In this document: positions 6,614 to 8,539 of the stretch, piece by piece | How positions within the stretch are numbered: the first letter of the stretch is position 1 | Layout of the letters: the number at the start of each line of letters is the position of its first letter | NCBI GenBank assembly: GCA_041689995.1 | Contig: JBDNFD010000147.1 | Location: forward strand, 1 to 8,539 | Source: DASSWG01 sp041689995 | GTDB taxonomy: Bacteria; Bacteroidota; Bacteroidia; Flavobacteriales; Flavobacteriaceae | DNA: 8,539 bases | Direction: 5' to 3' | Notes under the pieces: generated by a model | The model's input: the letters and a program-made list of their open reading frames with translations, nothing else | What the model was told of the DNA's origin: nothing | Database searches by the model: none | Position numbers and translations under genes: made by a program

Positions 6614-8071
6614 ATGGATCCATATCAAATTTTGTTGCTCATCGCCGGTTATTTTGGGCTATTGATATTGATTTCTTTTTTCACAAATCGTGGCGGCAGC
6701 AATGCCGATTTTTTTAAAGCCAGCAAACAATCACCATGGTATTTGGTGGCTTTTGGGATGATCGGTGCCAGTTTGAGCGGTGTCACATTTATTTCGGTTC
6801 CCGGCTGGGTGGAAACTTCGCAGTTCAGTTATATGCAAGTGGTTTTTGGATATATTGTGGGCTATTTGGTGATCGGTTTGGTTTTACTTCCGCTTTATTA
6901 TCGGCTTAATTTGACTTCCATTTATACCTATTTGGGCGATCGATTCGGGAAAAATTCCTACAAAACAGGAGCTTCTTTTTTCCTTATTTCTCGGATTGTA
7001 GGTTGTGCTTGCCGATTATATTTGGTAGCCATTGTTTTACAAACCATTCTTTTCGACGCATTGGGCGTTCCGTTCTGGGTCACGGTGAGCGTCACGATTT
7101 TATTGATTTGGATATATACATTTAAAAGTGGAATCAAAACCATTGTTTGGACGGACACGCTTCAAACCCTTTTTATGTTGACCGCTTTGGGGGTCGCCAT
7201 TTATTTTCTCGCTACAGATTTGGGACTGGATTCCGGGAATATTATCAATTTCGTATCTGAAAGCGATTTGTCTAAAATGTTCTTTTTCGACGATTTTAAA
7301 TCCAGCGATTATTTTTGGAAACAATTTATCAGCGGTGCGTTTATTGCTATTGTGATGACCGGTTTAGACCAAGATATGATGCAGAAAAACCTGACTTGCA
7401 GAAATTTGAAGGATGCTCAAAAAAACATGTTTTGGTTCACCATTGTGTTGACAATCGTGAATTTGATTTTTTTGGTTATGGGTTTATTATTGACTAATTA
7501 TGCCCAGAAGAACGGAATTACGGCCAATGGAGATCAGCTCTTCCCCGTGATCGCCATGACCGGGAAACTGGGAATTGCAGTTGCCGTCTTTTTTATGCTG
7601 GGTCTGATCGCGGCTGCTTATTCAAGCGCTGATAGTGCGTTGACAGCGTTGACCACTTCTTTTAGTATCGATATTCTGGAAATCGAAAAAAATTACCCAG
7701 AAGAAAAACAGGTCACTATCCGAAAACAGGTGCATGTGGGAATGTCTTTAATTTTGGTCGGTGTGATTTTGGTTCTGAGTTACCTTATCAACGCTGATGA
7801 AAGCGTGATTGCCAAAATATTCATTTTTGCAGGCTATACTTACGGACCTTTGCTTGGATTGTACGCATTCGGACTTTTTAGCAGTTGGAAAATCAAGGAT
7901 AAATTTGTGCCGCTGATCGCAATTCTTTCCCCGATTCTCTCCTATATCATAAGTGTAAATAGTTTAAAATGGCTCGGGTTCGAATTCGGATTTTTCATTC
8001 TGATTTTAAACGGTGCACTTACCTTTTTAGGATTGCTATTGCTGCGCAGAAAATCTGTTTCCTTTGTTTAG
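6614..8071 (+). CDS. Sodium:solute symporter (SSS family)
   Basis: A 485-residue inner-membrane transporter coupling inward Na+ movement to uptake of an unidentified solute. About 13 hydrophobic segments are visible, roughly at 4-22, 42-64, 73-95, 118-145, 153-170, 180-199, 237-253, 272-295, 319-338, 375-392, 398-421, 432-447 and 455-477, matching the LeuT-fold core plus extra helices. Family marks include GIKTIVWTDTLQTLFML (173-189), the DQDMMQKNLTCRN segment (252-264, like the DQ..vQR region of the family) and AAYSSADSAL (334-343). S337 and S338 align by eye with PutP S340 and T341 of the Na2 sodium site. Nothing in the neighbourhood identifies the substrate (sugar, amino acid, sialic acid or other). 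The ATG at 6614 is the first in frame after the AT-rich intergenic region. Its stop is two bases from the stop of the convergent small gene, so the transcripts probably overlap at their 3' ends. Confidence 0.93.
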   Translation: MDPYQILLLIAGYFGLLILISFFTNRGGSNADFFKASKQSPWYLVAFGMIGASLSGVTFISVPGWVETSQFSYMQVVFGYIVGYLVIGLVLLPLYYRLNLTSIYTYLGDRFGKNSYKTGASFFLISRIVGCACRLYLVAIVLQTILFDALGVPFWVTVSVTILLIWIYTFKSGIKTIVWTDTLQTLFMLTALGVAIYFLATDLGLDSGNIINFVSESDLSKMFFFDDFKSSDYFWKQFISGAFIAIVMTGLDQDMMQKNLTCRNLKDAQKNMFWFTIVLTIVNLIFLVMGLLLTNYAQKNGITANGDQLFPVIAMTGKLGIAVAVFFMLGLIAAAYSSADSALTALTTSFSIDILEIEKNYPEEKQVTIRKQVHVGMSLILVGVILVLSYLINADESVIAKIFIFAGYTYGPLLGLYAFGLFSSWKIKDKFVPLIAILSPILSYIISVNSLKWLGFEFGFFILILNGALTFLGLLLLRRKSVSFV

Positions 8072-8073
8072 CA

Positions 8074-8439
8074 TTATTCTACATGTTCTGAAATCTTTTC
8101 TTTTGAAATTGTTTCATCGGTACGCACCAATTTTTTCTGATAATCCTTATCTTTAGGAAAACCTTCCGGTAAAATCATTTCGTTGAATTTCTCTCCATCT
8201 TCCAAAAAGAGATGTGGCGTATCCTGAAATTTAGGATCATCATTAAAATCGACGTAATAAAATTTTCCGGATGAAAGTGTTTTTTCCTTGTCGTGGTTGT
8301 CATCCGATTTCACAATTATATCGCCGGTCTGACCTTTTACCAAGGCATAATAATCCTTGTTGTCCAAGCTAAGAATTTGATGGCCTCGTGTGGTTTTGAA
8401 AAGTTCGTATTCACCTTCTTGTCGCAAATCGTTTTTCAT
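8074..8439 (-). CDS. Small charged protein of unknown function
   Basis: A 121-residue protein I cannot assign to a named family, although the sequence has the look of a conserved flavobacterial hypothetical. It has no signal peptide, no membrane segment and no cysteine, so a soluble cytoplasmic protein is expected. It is highly charged with many Asp, Glu and Lys residues. The first 85 or so residues alternate hydrophobic and polar positions (YELFKTTRGHQILSL at 12-26, YYALVKGQTGDIIVKS at 30-45, KFYYVDFNDDP at 59-69), suggesting one small beta-rich domain. The C-terminal 30 residues are lysine- and glutamate-rich and probably flexible. The ATG at 8439 has an AT-rich leader and a plausible promoter. 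Evidence that it is real: complete reading frame, clean start, promoter-like sequence, and a tail-to-tail fit with the symporter gene. No function is proposed. Confidence 0.8.
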   Translation of the reverse strand: MKNDLRQEGEYELFKTTRGHQILSLDNKDYYALVKGQTGDIIVKSDDNHDKEKTLSSGKFYYVDFNDDPKFQDTPHLFLEDGEKFNEMILPEGFPKDKDYQKKLVRTDETISKEKISEHVE

Positions 8440-8479
8440 GACTGAATCTTTTAAATTATTTGTTTCTTTTTAAGCACCC

Positions 8480-8512
8480 TAAAGATATGGTTTTAAAGAC
8501 TTGAAAATCAAT
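8480..8512 (-). promoter_or_regulatory. Candidate Bacteroidota-type promoter of the small unknown gene
   Basis: On the minus strand, ATTG (complement of 8509-8512) stands 21 bases from TATCTTTA (complement of 8480-8487). This matches the TTG / TAnnTTTG arrangement with one mismatch in the -7 box and suitable spacing. It would give a leader of about 35 bases before the ATG at 8439. It is the best-formed promoter I can see in the window, but it is unconfirmed. Confidence 0.5.
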
Positions 8513-8539
8513 AACAAAATATTAAATCCTTCCTAAATC

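Noticed and set aside
6477..6623. N-terminal extension of RecR to position 6623
   Set aside because: The extra 49 residues have no RecR-like features and would overlap the symporter start; the ATG at 6476 gives the standard length and first residues.
1..8539. CRISPR array, tRNA or rRNA genes, insertion sequence or prophage
   Set aside because: No regularly spaced repeats, no cloverleaf-like segment, no transposase or phage-like protein, and no terminal inverted repeats were seen.

Overview
The window looks like ordinary chromosomal DNA from a member of the Bacteroidota, most likely the family Flavobacteriaceae. Four things point there: an AT-rich sequence with long A and T runs; a secreted multidomain protein ending in a type IX secretion (T9SS) type A sorting domain; upstream sequences resembling the Bacteroidota -7 box (TAnnTTTG) in place of clear Shine-Dalgarno sites; and protein sequences of flavobacterial character. 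The genus cannot be fixed from the sequence.

Layout from left to right. Positions 3-1262 (+) hold the 3' part of a chorismate-utilising enzyme, best called aminodeoxychorismate synthase component I (pabB); its start lies before the window. A perfect 18-bp GC-rich palindrome sits in frame inside it. A hairpin terminator at 1291-1328 serves the next gene, which converges on pabB. Positions 1348-3756 (-) encode an 802-residue secreted protein with a signal peptide, a CUB-like domain, a GEVED domain, two Ig-like domains, an unnamed beta-rich module and a T9SS tail. An AT-rich divergent intergenic region (3757-3944) holds a 12-bp direct repeat, an imperfect inverted repeat and a candidate promoter. 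Positions 3945-4700 (+) encode phosphatidylserine synthase (pssA). Convergent with it are recR (5856-6476, -) and, one base after its stop, a family 2 glycosyltransferase (4709-5854, -) that seems to start at TTG. Divergent from recR is a sodium:solute symporter (6614-8071, +), which converges with a small unrecognised acidic protein (8074-8439, -) leaving only two bases between stop codons.

The genes do not form a single system. They are housekeeping functions (folate precursor synthesis, phospholipid synthesis, recombinational repair, Na+-coupled uptake) mixed with envelope or surface functions (T9SS-exported protein, glycosyltransferase). Only recR and the glycosyltransferase look co-transcribed. 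No tRNA, rRNA, CRISPR array, insertion sequence or phage gene is visible. I do not see a new defence or biosynthetic system. The observations most worth following are the coding-region palindrome, the unassigned modules of the secreted protein, and the small unknown protein.
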